Shown in pieces: positions 10,227-22,600 of a stretch of DNA of 64,000 bases. Within the stretch, counting starts at the first letter, position 1; the number at the start of each line of letters is the position of its first letter. The notes beneath the pieces are model-generated. The model did not search any database. It was not told the DNA's origin and saw only the letters and a list, made by a program, of their open reading frames with translations. The DNA comes from Saccharomyces mikatae IFO 1815 (taxonomy: Eukaryota > Ascomycota > Saccharomycetes > Saccharomycetales > Saccharomycetaceae), in NCBI RefSeq assembly GCF_947241705.1, contig NC_079257.1:372001-436000 (forward strand). Reading direction: 5' to 3'. The position numbers and the translations under genes are program-made.

Positions 10227-10715
10227 TTAACCTAGCCTGTAACCAAACAAATCGGTTAGTTCTCTCATCGCCCTTTCAATTTTGAAAACTAGCAGCCCGT
10301 AGGGAAATGTACCATCCGCTATGAACAATAGCAAAAGATCGCTGTTGGGTATCTGTGCGACACAGGCATGTAGATTCTCCATTTCATATGTATATATCTT
10401 AGTTTTAAAAGAATCGATCTCTATAGGGTAACAACTATTGGAGGTTTGATCCGCGGTGTCGTTTTCATCTTCTGACCACTTATCCTTTATCAGTAGGGTC
10501 ATCATTTTCAGATTATTGACTGAATTTATTTCGTTTATCGAGTTCTTCAGCACATCACTGTTCGAGGTTGCGTACGACAGTATGCCTCCATTAGTGGCTG
10601 TTAGAAGTATAGATGACTGTAAAGATGTCGTCTTAAAGTCTACAGAATGCAAATCATACGGTTTTAGGGTATTTTCCAGAAACACCTTAACGTTATTAGA
10701 ATTTAGCATCACCAT
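10227..10715 (-). CDS. SLM4: Slm4/Ego3, EGO (Ragulator-like) complex subunit
   Basis: A 162-residue protein identical in length to S. cerevisiae Slm4/Ego3. With Ego1 and Ego2 it anchors the Gtr1-Gtr2 GTPases on the vacuole membrane and feeds amino-acid signals to TORC1; it also affects microautophagy. The fold is a roadblock/longin type: alternating short strands and helices, with the conserved end ERAMRELTDLFGYRLG. The ATG at 10715 gives MVMLNSNNVK as in S. cerevisiae. It is divergent from ECM33, and its 3' end is convergent with ECM8. Confidence 0.95.
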   Translation of the reverse strand: MVMLNSNNVKVFLENTLKPYDLHSVDFKTTSLQSSILLTATNGGILSYATSNSDVLKNSINEINSVNNLKMMTLLIKDKWSEDENDTADQTSNSCYPIEIDSFKTKIYTYEMENLHACVAQIPNSDLLLLFIADGTFPYGLLVFKIERAMRELTDLFGYRLG

Positions 10716-11544
10716 GTTTGTTTAAATTAGTGGACTGCAATTCCTACTGATAACTGGCGTCCTGTTACCTTATCTTCCCTTAATTGACACTATGTAGTCG
10801 TTTTCCTTATATGCCTAATGTAGCAATCGTTTTTCTTTTTCTTTTGCTCTCATTCTTCCATATTACTGATCACCCGGCCTGGAACTACTATCAATATCAT
10901 CATCAACGTAATTCCGCGAAAAACCATAAACCGTAAAAAAAAAAACAGATGGCGGGTGGTATCATCCTTCACGACTCAGATGACTGCTGCGCCCTCGCGA
11001 AAAAGAAATGGAATGAAGTGCAAAACGGGAAAGACGCGCCACCGTTTTGGGACCACGGGCTTTTTCTTAGCGGCCAGGCACTGGATATAACACTACGACC
11101 GCGTCACCACAACAAACAAAGGCAACGTGCAGTAAACAACCATCCCTCCTAGGATCAAAATCAAAAGTGCAAGCTTCAGATCAAACTGAAAAATTTTCGG
11201 TAGCGTACGTGGGCCGGTATAAATATTCACTGCCAAACACAGATGTCACTTCGCTATCAACGGGTCTTTCTTGCATTTTTGTATTTAATGGGTAAAGCTC
11301 TTTCTTGTACATTTCCTTTTTCTTTTATCTTTCTTGGCTTTTCACTATTCTTCTTTTTTTAGGAAACCATCTTTGAGTACTTAGGCCACTTCTAGAAAAA
11401 GAAATTAAATAAAAGAGTTAATCGTTCACTCGCTTCTACACAGTTTAATCTTTTCCATTTTTCTTTCACCAAGACCCTTCGAGCTATCAAGAATACGTTT
11501 GTTTGACTTTTAAAGATCCTGTTTTATTTTTTACTAAGATTATA
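10716..11544. promoter_or_regulatory. Divergent SLM4/ECM33 promoter region
   Basis: 829 bp between divergent starts. A TATAAATA box is at 11218-11225, about 320 bp before the ECM33 ATG, followed by long C/T-rich tracts typical of highly expressed yeast leaders. A 67-codon ATG frame at 10949-11152 lies in it without homology or codon bias and is not called a gene. Confidence 0.5.
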
Positions 11545-13148
11545 ATGCAATTTAAGAACGCTTTGACCGTTACTGCTCTCCTCAGTGCTTCCGCTCTTGC
11601 TGGTATGTTTATTTCCTCCTTTTTTGTTTAATTTTTTATCTCCCTATTTGCCACTACTATTTTAAGTCTGTTTCCTTTTCTCACTTGTTTCATTAAACTG
11701 GGCCAGTGGTTCTTTTTTTTTTTCATGGATCTCGATGAAAGCGGGCGAAATGCGAAAGAATTTCCAGAATAGGAAATCGTGTTTCGAGATCTCGCAAAGG
11801 ACATTTTGGAAATACTTTTCACATTTTTGACTAAGATGTAGAAATAGGGTAGATAATGAGACATGTCAACATAGTTTATAAATCAATCTGGAGTACTAAC
11901 ATTACATTTTTAATCTCAACAGCTAGCTCTTCCTCTTCTATCGCCTCATCGTGTAGTATTGGTTCTCAAGCGACCGCTACTGCTCAAGCTGATTTGGACA
12001 AAATCTCAGGCTGTGAGACCATTGTCGGTAACTTGACCATTACCGGTGACTTGGGTTCAGCTGCCTTGGCTAGTATCAAAGAGATCGATGGTTCTTTGAC
12101 TATCTACAATGCCTCTTCTTTATCTACTTTCTCCGCTGATTCTATTAAAAAAATCACTGGTGATTTGAACCTAAAAGAATTGTACATTTTGACTAGTGCT
12201 TCTTTCGGCTCCTTACAAGAAGTCGACTCCATCAGCATGATCACTTTGCCTGCCATTTCTACTTTCTCTACTGATTTGCAAAACGCTAACAACATTGTGA
12301 TTTCAGACACCACTTTGGAAAGTGTTGAAGGTTTTTCTACCTTGAAGAAGGTTAATGTTTTCAACATCAACAACAATAGATACTTGAACTCCTTCCAATC
12401 TTCTTTGCAAAGTGTTTCCGATTCTTTACAATTCTCTTCCAATGGTGACAACACCACCTTGGCCTTCGATGATTTAGTCTGGGCCAATAACATCACCCTG
12501 AGAGATGTAAACTCTATTTCTTTCGGTAGTTTGCAAACTGTTAACGCTTCCTTAGGTTTCATTAACAACACTTTGCCAACTTTGAATTTGACTAAATTGA
12601 GTAAGGTTGGTCAATCTTTGTCTATTGTATCCAACGATGAATTATCCAAGGCTGCCTTCCAGAATTTGACTGCCATTGGTGGTGGTTTCATTATTGCTAA
12701 CAACACTCAATTGAGAATCATCGATGGCTTCAACAATGTTCAAACCGTTGGTGGTGCCGTTGAAGTTACTGGTAACTTCTCCACTTTGGACTTGTCTTCT
12801 TTGAAGTCAGTTAGAGGTGGTGCCAATTTCGATTCCTCTGCTAGTAACTTCTCTTGTAATGCTTTGAAGAAGTTGCAAAATAACGGTGCTATTCAAGGTG
12901 ACTCCTTTGTTTGTAAGAATGGTTTCACATCTACTTCCGTTAAGTTGTCATCCACTTCTACTGGTTCTTCTAAGAGCTCTGCTACATCATCTGCTTCTTC
13001 CAGTGGTGATGACTCTAACGCTCAAGCTAGCGTTTCGGCTTCTTCCAGCTCTTCTTCTTCTAAGAAGTCTAAGGGTGCTGCTCCAGAGCTCGTTCCAGCT
13101 ACTTCATTCATGGGTGTCGTTGCTGCTGTTGCCGTTGCCTTACTATAG
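11545..13148 (+). CDS. ECM33: GPI-anchored cell-wall protein Ecm33 (spliced)
   Basis: Two exons, 11545-11602 and 11923-13148, give 427 residues. Exon 1 encodes the signal peptide (MQFKNALTVTALLSASALA). The body is a receptor-L-domain type repeat of short strands with many N-x-S/T sites and Ser/Thr-rich linkers. The last 60 residues are Ser-rich and end in a hydrophobic GPI signal (FMGVVAAVAVALL) after a likely anchor site near KKSKGA. Ecm33 is a glycoprotein of plasma membrane and wall needed for normal wall assembly. Strong codon bias (TTG, GCT, TCT) points to high expression. Its duplication partner in S. cerevisiae is PST1. Confidence 0.95.
11603..11922 (+). other. ECM33 intron
   Basis: A 320-bp intron with 5' splice site GTATGT (11603-11608), branch site TACTAAC (11894-11900) and 3' site CAACAG ending at 11922. 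Splicing joins GCT G to CT AGC and keeps the frame directly after the signal peptide. S. cerevisiae ECM33 has an intron of similar length at the same place. Confidence 0.95.
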
Positions 13149-13801
13149 GATTAAAGCAACAATTGTGTTTTTATTATTACTTTAATCTCTTCTCCTCTAA
13201 TGATCTCTTTACCATTCTTTTTTATTTATGAGACAGTTGGTTCATCACTGAATTCTATCTATAGATGAAATTTTAGTGTCTTTAATATCTTTTTTATTAT
13301 TTGTTACTATATTATTGCTGTTTCGAAGTTCCACTTTCACTGAAATTTTGCTAACTAAATTAAAAGAACAACTCGGACTTTTTTGTTACAATTCTTTAGT
13401 TTTGTCTGATATAATAGAAATCGTCTAAGTAACTAAAAAAGAAACAAGTAAAGAAAAAAAATAAGTAAATGTAATAAAATATAAAAGAATTCTTACTACG
13501 GTTTAAAAAAGGTGTTCTTTTTGTTATTGTTCCAAGTTTATTAGAATGGTTGGAATTTTTTAGCGAATTGGCTCCCTGAAATGGTACAATATTTTATATA
13601 CTTTTTTATGTTGATATTAGTTTTGAGAACTGTTACGAACATGACAGCGGGCATCAATACTGCACTAACGTTACTTTGGTTAAAAGGATAAAAGGAAAAA
13701 ATAGATTCAAAGACTGATAATTATGTACACACGCTCTCCTATATATAGAAAACAGCATTTGAGAAAGAATAAAATTTTCACCGACCATCTTACGTAATAA
13801 A
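13149..13801. other. Convergent gap ECM33-TIF32
   Basis: 653 bp of very AT-rich sequence holding the 3' ends of both genes, with TATATA and TTTTTTATT-type processing signals. No open frame or RNA gene is supported. Confidence 0.5.
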
Positions 13802-16696
13802 TTACCTACCCTCTTTGGCCAATCTTTTAGCTCTCAACTTTTCAGCCATGGTCATTTTCTTAGGACTAGATGAAGGAGCTGGTGTAGCTGGTGTAGCTGG
13901 TGTAGCTGGTGTAGCTGGTGTAGATCCACCAGCTGCTCTACCAGCCAATCTTTGTTCAATTGCTTCTTCCATTTCTCTTTGCTTTTGAGCAATCATATCT
14001 AACTTAGCTTTATCTGGAGAAACGGTGGCCTTTGGCAAAGTACTTGGTGTACTTGGGGGTTCTCTGTTTCCTGCACGGAATGAGTATGCAGTTGTCTTTT
14101 TGGCAGCGGCTTCCTCCATTTCTCTTTGTTTACGAGTAGCCTCTGCAAGTTCTTGAGCGCGCTTTTGTTTTTCAGCATCAGCAACTTCTTGTCTACGTCT
14201 TGCAACAGCCTCCTCGTAACGGTATTTACGAACCTCCTCGATTCTGGCTTTTTTGGCAGCTTCCAATTCAACCTTCTTTTGGTTACGAATAGCGACTAAT
14301 TCGCTTTCCTTAGTGCCCGAGACATGCTCCTTGAACTTTAGGTAATCATCATAAACCATGGATAAGTTCCTGTGATCAGCCATTCTTGCTTCGTATTCGG
14401 CCTTGGCGGCGTCAACGATTTTCTTTTTCATAGCTTCATAATTTGCAGTGTCCGTTTCTTGTAACTTGTCAACTTCCTTTTGTAATAAGGGCAATTCGAC
14501 TTTTCTCAATGCTCTTTCGGTATGGTCTAATCTCTTCATAGCATACTCCATACGATTTTCTAATTCGCTCTTGTTCTTAGACACTTCAGCTATGATGACC
14601 TGTTTGATGGTGTCAAGATCCAAGCTTTTGGCCTCGTTTGGATCAATGTAAACGTGACCTTTAGCATTAACTTCAGTAATCATCTTTGTGATTTCTCTTT
14701 CTTTAATAGTTTCGAATTCACGTTTCTTCTTTTCAATCAAACGACGGTGAGCTTCTTCTTCTAACTTGGCCTCAATAGCAGCTTTTTCTTCCAAAATACG
14801 TTGTTGTCTGACTTCAGCATCCTGTTCAGCATGCAGAGCAGCATGTTCCATATGTTTTTGTTTTTGTTCTTGGGATCTCTTGACACGTTCGTCAACAATC
14901 TTAGAAATCTTTTCAAGGTCATCTTTGTTCTTTTTGATTAAAGTTTCGCGTGCAATTTTAACCTTTTCCATATACGAAGCATTGTTGAAACTGTCAACAT
15001 CGTGTAAAACATTAGACAATTCAAGCAACTTGTTGTGGATATAAGAATTACGGATAATGACAGGATCTGATTCTTCTTCCTTTTCTTCGCCATCTTCAGT
15101 TTCCTGTGGCTCAAGGCTTTCATCATTTTCTTCCTTTTCTTCCTGAACTTCTGATTCCGCGTTCTCATCTTCAAGGATCTCTTTAGGAGCAGTTGATGCG
15201 AAAATGTCGAATGGATCTTTGGCAAATATAACTTTAGCAGATTCATGATCAATGGAAATTGAAACATAATCCTCAACAGCGGCTTGTAATAAAGCTTTTT
15301 CGATGTCCCAAGCGGAGAGACCTAATGGGGCAGGTAGGGTGGCAATCTCATATAGTTCGGACTGAGACACTGTAGTGTACTTTTGAGAGGCTGCAACAAA
15401 AATTCTTCTCATAATGACATCTCTTAGTGGAGTAATGTATTGACTGAAATAAGGTTTAGAAGATAGTTTGGCTAACAAATTTCCCAGATGTTGTTTGACT
15501 GTGTCGATATTGAAGTTGACTTCAATGATATCGTACAATTGTTTCAACTCCTCGTCAACTTTAGCATAAATGGATTCGTCTTCAATAATTGATTCTAACA
15601 TTTCCTTTCTAGTTGGTTTAGCTTCCAAGTTGAGAAGACGGTACATACGTAGATGAGGATCGTAGCCAATAGATGGGATTTCATCTAGTTGTGTCGAAAT
15701 AGCGGACAAGAAAATTGTAGAAGAATATGTTTTGAACTCTTCCTCTGTTGCTTTTGGGTTGGTAGAGTATAATTTATAAAACTTTTTCCAGGCTGTGGTG
15801 TGTAACAAAGGATCACCGGAAACAAAGAAGACCTTAACAAGGTTTTCGTAATAGTTGGCCAAAGTTGATGGCTTAGGTGCACGTTTAGATGTCTTCATCA
15901 AGTGGAAAACATCCTCAATAGATCTATAAGCCTCGTGCCACAATTCCAATTTGACAGAAACGTCAACTTGTTGAAAACGTTGGTCCAAATAACGTTGCAA
16001 GGTGTCAGCATCGCTCAAGTCAACTAAGTTGTTACCTGATTTACTTTGCTGGTAGTTAGCGGCGTCTAAATGCTGACGTAGCATTTCAGCCAATCTCTTG
16101 AATTCATTTTTACGTTGATACTTTAAACAAAAATGCATCGTCTTCTTGACAACCCCAGAGTAAGTAATTTCTAACAAAGCGTTGTTTCTCAATAGATCTA
16201 ATACAGCACGATATGATTCCCAAGTAAATCTTAACCATGAAGTAATAGCTTCATCATTGAAACCAGCCACAGATTGATCTGGTTCGTAAACAGAAATCAA
16301 CAAATTTTCTGGAGTGACACCACCTTCCAAATCATCATCGATTTCTTGCTTTTGAAGTTCGTCAGCTCTAGTTTGTTCAGAAGCAATTTTAGATTCAACT
16401 AAGTCAATGAATTTACGGGCAACAGCACCGACGGAAACTAAACCTTCAGTAGAGCCTTGGATCAATTTTTTATACTGGTGCAGGCCATCTTTAAGTAGCT
16501 TACCCTTCTTTAATTCAACGCCTATTTCCAAGAATTTGAAAACAACGGGTTCAACAGTTGAAGGTGTGGCCCAGCGGATTCTTCTAGCAGTTATGAAATC
16601 ATGTAAAGATTGTAAAGCAGCTTGCTTTTCGCCGACAGAAATAAGTTCATCTGCTCTCTTAATGGCATTTTCAGGACGAAATGGAGGGGGAGCCAT
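13802..16696 (-). CDS. TIF32: Translation initiation factor eIF3 subunit a
   Basis: 964 residues, exactly the S. cerevisiae Tif32/Rpg1 length. It is the largest core subunit of eIF3, which binds the 40S ribosome and recruits initiator tRNA and mRNA. The N-terminal half is helical and includes the PCI domain (about 330-500). An acidic stretch rich in Glu lies near 500-535. Residues about 550-900 are long charged coiled coil with many EEA/KKR heptads, the segment that contacts eIF3b and the 40S. The C-terminus has a run of (TPA) units from a 9-bp repeat (about 13878-13923), then a basic end. Expression is high, judging by codon choice. Confidence 0.97.
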   Translation of the reverse strand: MAPPPFRPENAIKRADELISVGEKQAALQSLHDFITARRIRWATPSTVEPVVFKFLEIGVELKKGKLLKDGLHQYKKLIQGSTEGLVSVGAVARKFIDLVESKIASEQTRADELQKQEIDDDLEGGVTPENLLISVYEPDQSVAGFNDEAITSWLRFTWESYRAVLDLLRNNALLEITYSGVVKKTMHFCLKYQRKNEFKRLAEMLRQHLDAANYQQSKSGNNLVDLSDADTLQRYLDQRFQQVDVSVKLELWHEAYRSIEDVFHLMKTSKRAPKPSTLANYYENLVKVFFVSGDPLLHTTAWKKFYKLYSTNPKATEEEFKTYSSTIFLSAISTQLDEIPSIGYDPHLRMYRLLNLEAKPTRKEMLESIIEDESIYAKVDEELKQLYDIIEVNFNIDTVKQHLGNLLAKLSSKPYFSQYITPLRDVIMRRIFVAASQKYTTVSQSELYEIATLPAPLGLSAWDIEKALLQAAVEDYVSISIDHESAKVIFAKDPFDIFASTAPKEILEDENAESEVQEEKEENDESLEPQETEDGEEKEEESDPVIIRNSYIHNKLLELSNVLHDVDSFNNASYMEKVKIARETLIKKNKDDLEKISKIVDERVKRSQEQKQKHMEHAALHAEQDAEVRQQRILEEKAAIEAKLEEEAHRRLIEKKKREFETIKEREITKMITEVNAKGHVYIDPNEAKSLDLDTIKQVIIAEVSKNKSELENRMEYAMKRLDHTERALRKVELPLLQKEVDKLQETDTANYEAMKKKIVDAAKAEYEARMADHRNLSMVYDDYLKFKEHVSGTKESELVAIRNQKKVELEAAKKARIEEVRKYRYEEAVARRRQEVADAEKQKRAQELAEATRKQREMEEAAAKKTTAYSFRAGNREPPSTPSTLPKATVSPDKAKLDMIAQKQREMEEAIEQRLAGRAAGGSTPATPATPATPATPAPSSSPKKMTMAEKLRAKRLAKEGR

Positions 16697-17038
16697 CTTA
16701 ATATCTTTGGAGCTGTTGTATAATATGTCAAGATATTTCTATTGACAGCTTGTATCTATTTTTTCCTAAGTTCATTTTGAAAAATTTTTCATTTCTGCCA
16801 GGACGCTATCTGGTAAAGCGACTGAAAAATTATCATATCTGTTTACCCGGTAGAAAATAATTAAGATGAACAAAGTTTGGATAATAGGATTGAAAAAAAA
16901 ATGCTTTGGTTTTGATGACTATAGAGAATTTATCACTGATAATATATAATATAAGGAGGAAATCCTGTTCATCAAAAACTTCTTGAAGTAAATGAGAGAT
17001 CAATTAAAAAAAAAGAGTACATAGAGAGCATCAAACGA
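16697..17038. other. TIF32 promoter and SEC18 3' end
   Basis: 342 bp between two minus-strand genes. It has A/T tracts (for example A-runs near 16893 and 17007) and a TTACCCGG sequence near 16843 that resembles a Reb1 core. No gene is seen. Confidence 0.4.
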
Positions 17039-19315
17039 TCATGCGGATTGAGTCATCAGTTCAACAAGTTCGTTTACTGGATCTTCATCGTGTCTTGCAG
17101 TTTCAATGTTGGTCAAGGTCTTTTTAATCCCAACATTGAAATTTGGACAGCTGCGTGACAGTTCGTTAATGACCTTAACCCTACCAGCATCGTCAAGAAA
17201 GTTCGATTCTATCATGACGTTGTTCAGTTCATCTAGGTTGGTCATATTTGGAACTGCTATCTCATTGTCGAAGCAGCTTAAGATATCCATTTGCTGAAGT
17301 ACTGAATAAGCCGATGTGGTGGTCATGATAAGCAAACGACGGTCTTGAGGTGGTTTGCGTTTCAATGCGACCTTTAGCATTTGTAGGATATTATTCGAAA
17401 ATCTTGGACCAATTGGTACCCAATCAACCAGAGTTTCTAATGAATCAATAACAAGAATGTTCAACGGAGATTTATATGCGTCTCTGAAAGTGTTATCAAT
17501 ATAGGCAATCTTGGCACTTTCTGACATACCTGATAACTCATTAGGTGAAATTAATCTGATAAATGGGAATCCAGACTTCAAAGCAATTTCAGCGGCCAAA
17601 GCTGTTTTACCAGATCCCGCAGGGCCATGTATTAATAGAGATACCAATCTAGATTTATCACTCTCGCGAACTTGGCGAACGTAACGAGCCCCATTCTTCA
17701 AAATTGAGTTAACTCGGTCGGAATAAAGCATCATTCCTCCTTCTACACATGTCTTCAAGTCTTCTTCACTAATACCAAAAGCTGGGGTAACGTCATTAAG
17801 CGCGTTTAAAAAGTCTTCTCTTGTTACTTTTAATTTTGCAATATCCTTCGTATTAAGCTTTGTAGCACCTTTTCCAATGTTGACGGTTTTGTTGATTGCA
17901 AAAGAACTTGCACTTTTCACCAAACCTTCAATTTCAGCACCAGAGAAGTTTTTTGTTAATGCAGCTAACTCTGCCAAGTTTACATCATCACTCATCATAT
18001 TGTTTTCCCTCATTTTCTTCGTTTGGATGTCGAAAATTTGCAGCCTACCTTTTTCATCAGGTAGATGAATTTCGACCTGGACTTCAAATCTACCTGGACG
18101 CAAAAGGGCACTATCGATTAAATCTTTACGGTTGGTCATACCAATAACCAAAATATTATTTAACTGATCAACACCGTCCATTTTAGCTAATAATTGGTTA
18201 ACTACATTGTCACCTACACCGGTGCCATCACCTCTTGAACCTCTCTGCTTGAAAACAGAATCTAGTTCATCAAAAATAATGATATGCAAGGAGGATTCTT
18301 CACCCTTGGCCCTGTACTCTGCTTCTGCATCCTTAAATAGATTACGGATGTTTTCTTCCGAAGAACCAACGTACTTGCTTAAAATTTCAGGACCGTTGAC
18401 GATTTTTGGCTCTTTAGCATTCAGCATTGTACCAATTTTTCTTGCAATTAAGGTTTTACCAGTACCTGGAGGCCCGTACAATAACAAACCTTTAACATGA
18501 GATATACCTAGCTTTTCAATAACTGAAGGTGGGAAAATTCGACTTGCAAAAGCTCTTCTGAATATTTTTGTAAATTCTTTGTCCAAACCACCGACACCCA
18601 AGTCTTCAAACTTGAAATCCGGTCTGATAACAGCATTTGACCTTGGCCTCAATGAGTTTGATGATTTCAAATTAACCAACCCATCTCTTCCTTTAAAAAA
18701 GTTAATTTGTGTCTGTTTCGTTAAAATTCCCTTCGTTTCTATCCCGGTAGCAACAGCGGATGTCGGCTCAATATCTCCTAAATCGATTGCTTGAACATTT
18801 CTAATTTTCAAGTCAAAGAAATGACCTTGGAATTCCATGATAAGATACTGAGTTGGGGAGAATATTTGAGATTCGTAACAACGAACAAATTGTTTGGCTA
18901 ACTCATCCTGATCGAATACCGTGCTAACCGCCTTACCTCTGGCTCTAAATGAGATATCTATATCTATTGAACCTAGATACGATTGTTTACTGGAGTACTT
19001 GAACAAATCAAACGCCTTTGCTTGAACATCTTGGTTTAGGGACCATCCACCCCAGGTACGCTGGTTACCGTTGAACCCAATGGTCCCCGGTGGAATTTCG
19101 TTAGAGTGTCTGGTTGTAAAAACAAACAAATTATCAATAATAATATAGATATTGTTGGGGAAATCATTTGGTGAGACAGCAGCTACGTTTGCCAGTGCAT
19201 AGGAGTTATTAGGGCAATTTGACACTTTTAAATGACGTGGACGGGTATCCACGTTTGTCATATCGGGTGGTGTATGACTTGCAGCAGCTTTTCCAAAACC
19301 AGGTAACTTGAACAT
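17039..19315 (-). CDS. SEC18: Sec18 (NSF), AAA+ ATPase of SNARE disassembly
   Basis: 758 residues, as in S. cerevisiae. This hexameric ATPase, with Sec17, pulls apart SNARE complexes after each membrane fusion step. The order is the N-terminal adaptor domain (about 20-215), AAA D1 with Walker A GPPGTGKT at 281-288 and Walker B IIFDELDSVF near 345-355, and AAA D2 with Walker A GPAGSGKT at about 564-571. D2 has the weaker Walker B (LVIDSLE) expected of the structural second ring. The start MFKLPGFGKA matches the shorter of the known N termini. Confidence 0.97.
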   Translation of the reverse strand: MFKLPGFGKAAASHTPPDMTNVDTRPRHLKVSNCPNNSYALANVAAVSPNDFPNNIYIIIDNLFVFTTRHSNEIPPGTIGFNGNQRTWGGWSLNQDVQAKAFDLFKYSSKQSYLGSIDIDISFRARGKAVSTVFDQDELAKQFVRCYESQIFSPTQYLIMEFQGHFFDLKIRNVQAIDLGDIEPTSAVATGIETKGILTKQTQINFFKGRDGLVNLKSSNSLRPRSNAVIRPDFKFEDLGVGGLDKEFTKIFRRAFASRIFPPSVIEKLGISHVKGLLLYGPPGTGKTLIARKIGTMLNAKEPKIVNGPEILSKYVGSSEENIRNLFKDAEAEYRAKGEESSLHIIIFDELDSVFKQRGSRGDGTGVGDNVVNQLLAKMDGVDQLNNILVIGMTNRKDLIDSALLRPGRFEVQVEIHLPDEKGRLQIFDIQTKKMRENNMMSDDVNLAELAALTKNFSGAEIEGLVKSASSFAINKTVNIGKGATKLNTKDIAKLKVTREDFLNALNDVTPAFGISEEDLKTCVEGGMMLYSDRVNSILKNGARYVRQVRESDKSRLVSLLIHGPAGSGKTALAAEIALKSGFPFIRLISPNELSGMSESAKIAYIDNTFRDAYKSPLNILVIDSLETLVDWVPIGPRFSNNILQMLKVALKRKPPQDRRLLIMTTTSAYSVLQQMDILSCFDNEIAVPNMTNLDELNNVMIESNFLDDAGRVKVINELSRSCPNFNVGIKKTLTNIETARHDEDPVNELVELMTQSA

Positions 19316-19689
19316 AATCTATATATGAAGGTTCAGTATACTGTACTATTTGATCCTATCTTGAAAAGAAACCACTACGGTAGTAGTTAGGGCACACGAA
19401 TAAGCCAATTCCATAAATCTCGAAATTTCGTAGTATCAACGTATAGTGTGATATTGAACTTGCTACATAGGGAAGGTATCTTTGAATAATGTCACTTTTA
19501 ATGACGTTATGTAGTTGAAAATAGAAAACATACTAAGATCCCAGAAAAAGAATTCTCTTGATACTCTACTAACTTGAACCTTAGGTTCCATTGGCAAAAT
19601 GCCATATGTTGACTACAAGTAAATAGTACAACCTTTATAAGCAAATGTATTTAATTAAAGATATAATGTCCGACTATTTTGACGTTCAT
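19316..19689. other. SEC18 promoter and SPT7 3' end
   Basis: 374 bp between same-strand genes, AT-rich, with short A/T tracts and no convincing open frame. The SPT7 terminator is presumably within 19600-19689. Confidence 0.4.
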
Positions 19690-22600
19690 TTATTGATTCA
19701 AGCGGGGAAGACTCAAGCTAAATGAACTATTGCTTCCCATGTTGGAATCGTCAAAATTATCGTCTATATTCAAAGGATCCAACTGTTGGGAAGTCCCCAA
19801 TACAAATGAAGAACCGACATCATTTTCTGTATGCACTCTGGAATTAACAGTTGCTGTTGAACCTGCTTTCTCGTCAATCTCCGGTTCCTCTTCTGGAAGT
19901 ATGAACGCAGTTGCGATTGATTTTTTCTTGTATGTGGTACTTATTTTACCAGTAGGGGGTAATCTTGCCTTCGTGGCAGTTTTTTTTGAAACAAACTGAT
20001 CTTCTTCTAATAAAGCGAAGAAACTGTCATCTGTCGAAGTGGTAGAGATTTTATCATTCGCAGATGATTTGCTTTGTTTTGTTATATAGGCTTTAGAGCG
20101 CTCGTAGTCTTTGTTCAATAGCGGAAGTAAAGTATTCCAGAACGAACCAGCATCCAACATACCTTTAGTAATCTTCTTGTAAACGATGTTGTCAGATTCT
20201 TCTGGTTGGATCTTTTTAGTCTGTACTTTGGTTTCCCCATCAACAGTTTGAAATTGGGTGGTCAGTAGCTGTAATGGAACAGACGAACTCAAAACTCCAA
20301 ACTCCTTTTCTAATCCAAGTTCTTTAAAACCAAAAAAGTCTTCCCCAGTCAATTCGCTTGCAAAGTCACCAGTAAAAAAACTTTGACTTTCGTCTTCAAA
20401 ATTTCTCTCGGATAACTCTTGTAAAGTTGGCCTTAACAGAGCTTTTAGAAAGTTTTCCAACTTGTGCTTAATGTCCTGAAGTTTTTTCGTTTTCTTGCCA
20501 AACTCAGATTCAACGTAGGAAAACAGGTCATCTGGCCTATTAATACCATTTTCTAGTAGTGTTGTTTGCAACATTTCCACATGTGTCCCTCTATTTAGAG
20601 AGTTGGTTTCATGATGGAGTTTTAAGGTTTTAATTAAATTGGATAGATAATCCCCGGCGACTTCGGTGAGCATATTTATCGCGGATGAATGAGCAGTTTC
20701 AAAGCCGTTGGCCATAGCAACTTTGGATATGTTCTTATGCATAAATTTCCATATCAGTTCCCTATTGTTTTTGTAATCATGGGTTGGAAGTTGAGACACA
20801 GGATCAAGATCAAGTGAGTCATCAATAATAGTGTAGTTATAAATGTGGTTGTTGAGGAATGCGTTGGGATTACTTCTAGAGTTTTGGCCCGACAAGGGAC
20901 TCTGTAGCATTCTAATCAATGATATTTTATGGCATATATGTCTAATTTGTTGAATTAGCGTGATATTTTCGTTCATTTTAGGTGTTAGCCCCAAATCCTT
21001 GTTAGCTAAAAACAAACTTTGTTTATGGATCCCATTTTGAAGCATGCGGTCCACAGAGGCATCCTCCATTTTGTCTAATGTTTTATTGTTCACTCCCTCA
21101 TATAATATGTCAGGAATAACGTTACTAACGTCATATTCCTGTAAAAATCTTGTGTCATCTAGTTCAATATCATTGTGCTGCTTTTCGAAAGCTTCATTTC
21201 CACTTAGGGAGTGGTCATTATGAAACTGCAACTGGTCATCCTCTTCCTGTTTTAATACTGTTCCAAACCCATTTTTCATGATGGAATCTTGCTCTATTTT
21301 TTGACGATACGATTCCACAGCTTTTTGCTCTTTATATTCTAGGAAGAGCTGGTCAAAGCTTTTCATTCTTTGTGGATTCTTCAAGAACGCTTCTGAATCG
21401 CTATTCAATTTTCCATTCTTAAAATAATCAGCTCTTTTCAAACATATCTCGGCACGAACTTTGGCAGTCACAGTCTTCCATACAGATATCTCCAAATCGT
21501 CCCTATCATCGTCCTTTTCAAGTAAATACGACTGGGATTCGACCATATCTTCGTCTTCTTCTTCTTCGTCCTCTTCTTCTTCATCATTATTCACCTCTAG
21601 TTCCTTCTTTCCTTCCATTTTACTTTGTAACCCATCCTCTGTGTCCTTTCTCGCAATATCTGGATTCCCATTCAATTCCTCAGCTTTTCCACTTTCCCCA
21701 ACCTTTCTTTGCTCCCTATGTGTCTCATTTTCTTCGAATTCGTTATTACTACATTTTTTATCCAAGGTTGCAATGAGTGAGTCAGTTTTGTCTTTTTCCT
21801 TTTCTCCATCAGGTACCACAGAAGCTATTACGTCACTATCCGCTGATTTTTCGTCCTTAACTGTTGCTGTTTCGTTCTTGGCAGTTGATGCTTCGTCCTT
21901 GGCAGTTGATGCTTCGTCCTTGGCAGTTGATGATTCGTCCTTGGCAGTTGATGCTTCGTCCTTGGCAGTTGATGCTTCGTCCTTGGCAGTTGATGCTTCA
22001 TCCTTGATGATTGATGCTTCGTTCTTAGTGGATGATGTCTTGTCTTTAACTGTTTTGCCGGTACCCTTTTTTGATGCCTTGTCATTCCTCTTTGCCAACA
22101 TATGAGCCCCCATGTTTAGTCCCTTCCTTCCAGAACCAGCAACTTCTTCCTCTTCATCTAATTCATAATCTTTATCTTTCTCCATGTCTTCAATTTCTTT
22201 CTCTAAATCAGCCCTGTTTCGGATTGTAATATTAGGGATCATAGGAATCAATTGGAGAGATTTCTTTTGCATAGCAATAGCATGTCCCCTCAAAAAATGT
22301 GAGGGGTCTGAATTATATGTCAAGCAATTTTTCCATATTAGCATAATATCGTCGACGAATTCTTGTTTGGAGTCATATTGAAAGCTTTTCAATTTCTTTA
22401 AAACAGTATTGAGATCCATAGACTTTTTGATGATTTGGTGATAATTGGGAGCTTCTCTTTTGCTCACTTTATTCAAAAATGGTGTTGAATGCTCAGTGTA
22501 GTTTCTCAATTCTAATACAACCTTTTCACAAGCTTCATATAACTCTTCTTGGCCAATTCTTTCATCTGATGTCCATTTCGACCGATTTTTTCTAACGTCC

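Noticed and set aside
10949-11152. 67-codon ATG frame in the ECM33 promoter
   Set aside because: No recognisable family, no codon bias, and located between the promoter motifs of ECM33.
12104-12571. 155-codon minus-strand frame opposite ECM33
   Set aside because: Shadow of a highly biased coding sequence; no independent start context or homology.
21461-22105. 214-codon plus-strand Ser-rich frame
   Set aside because: It is the antisense of the Asp/Glu/Lys-rich and repeat region of SPT7; acidic codons read backwards give Ser/Phe-rich noise.
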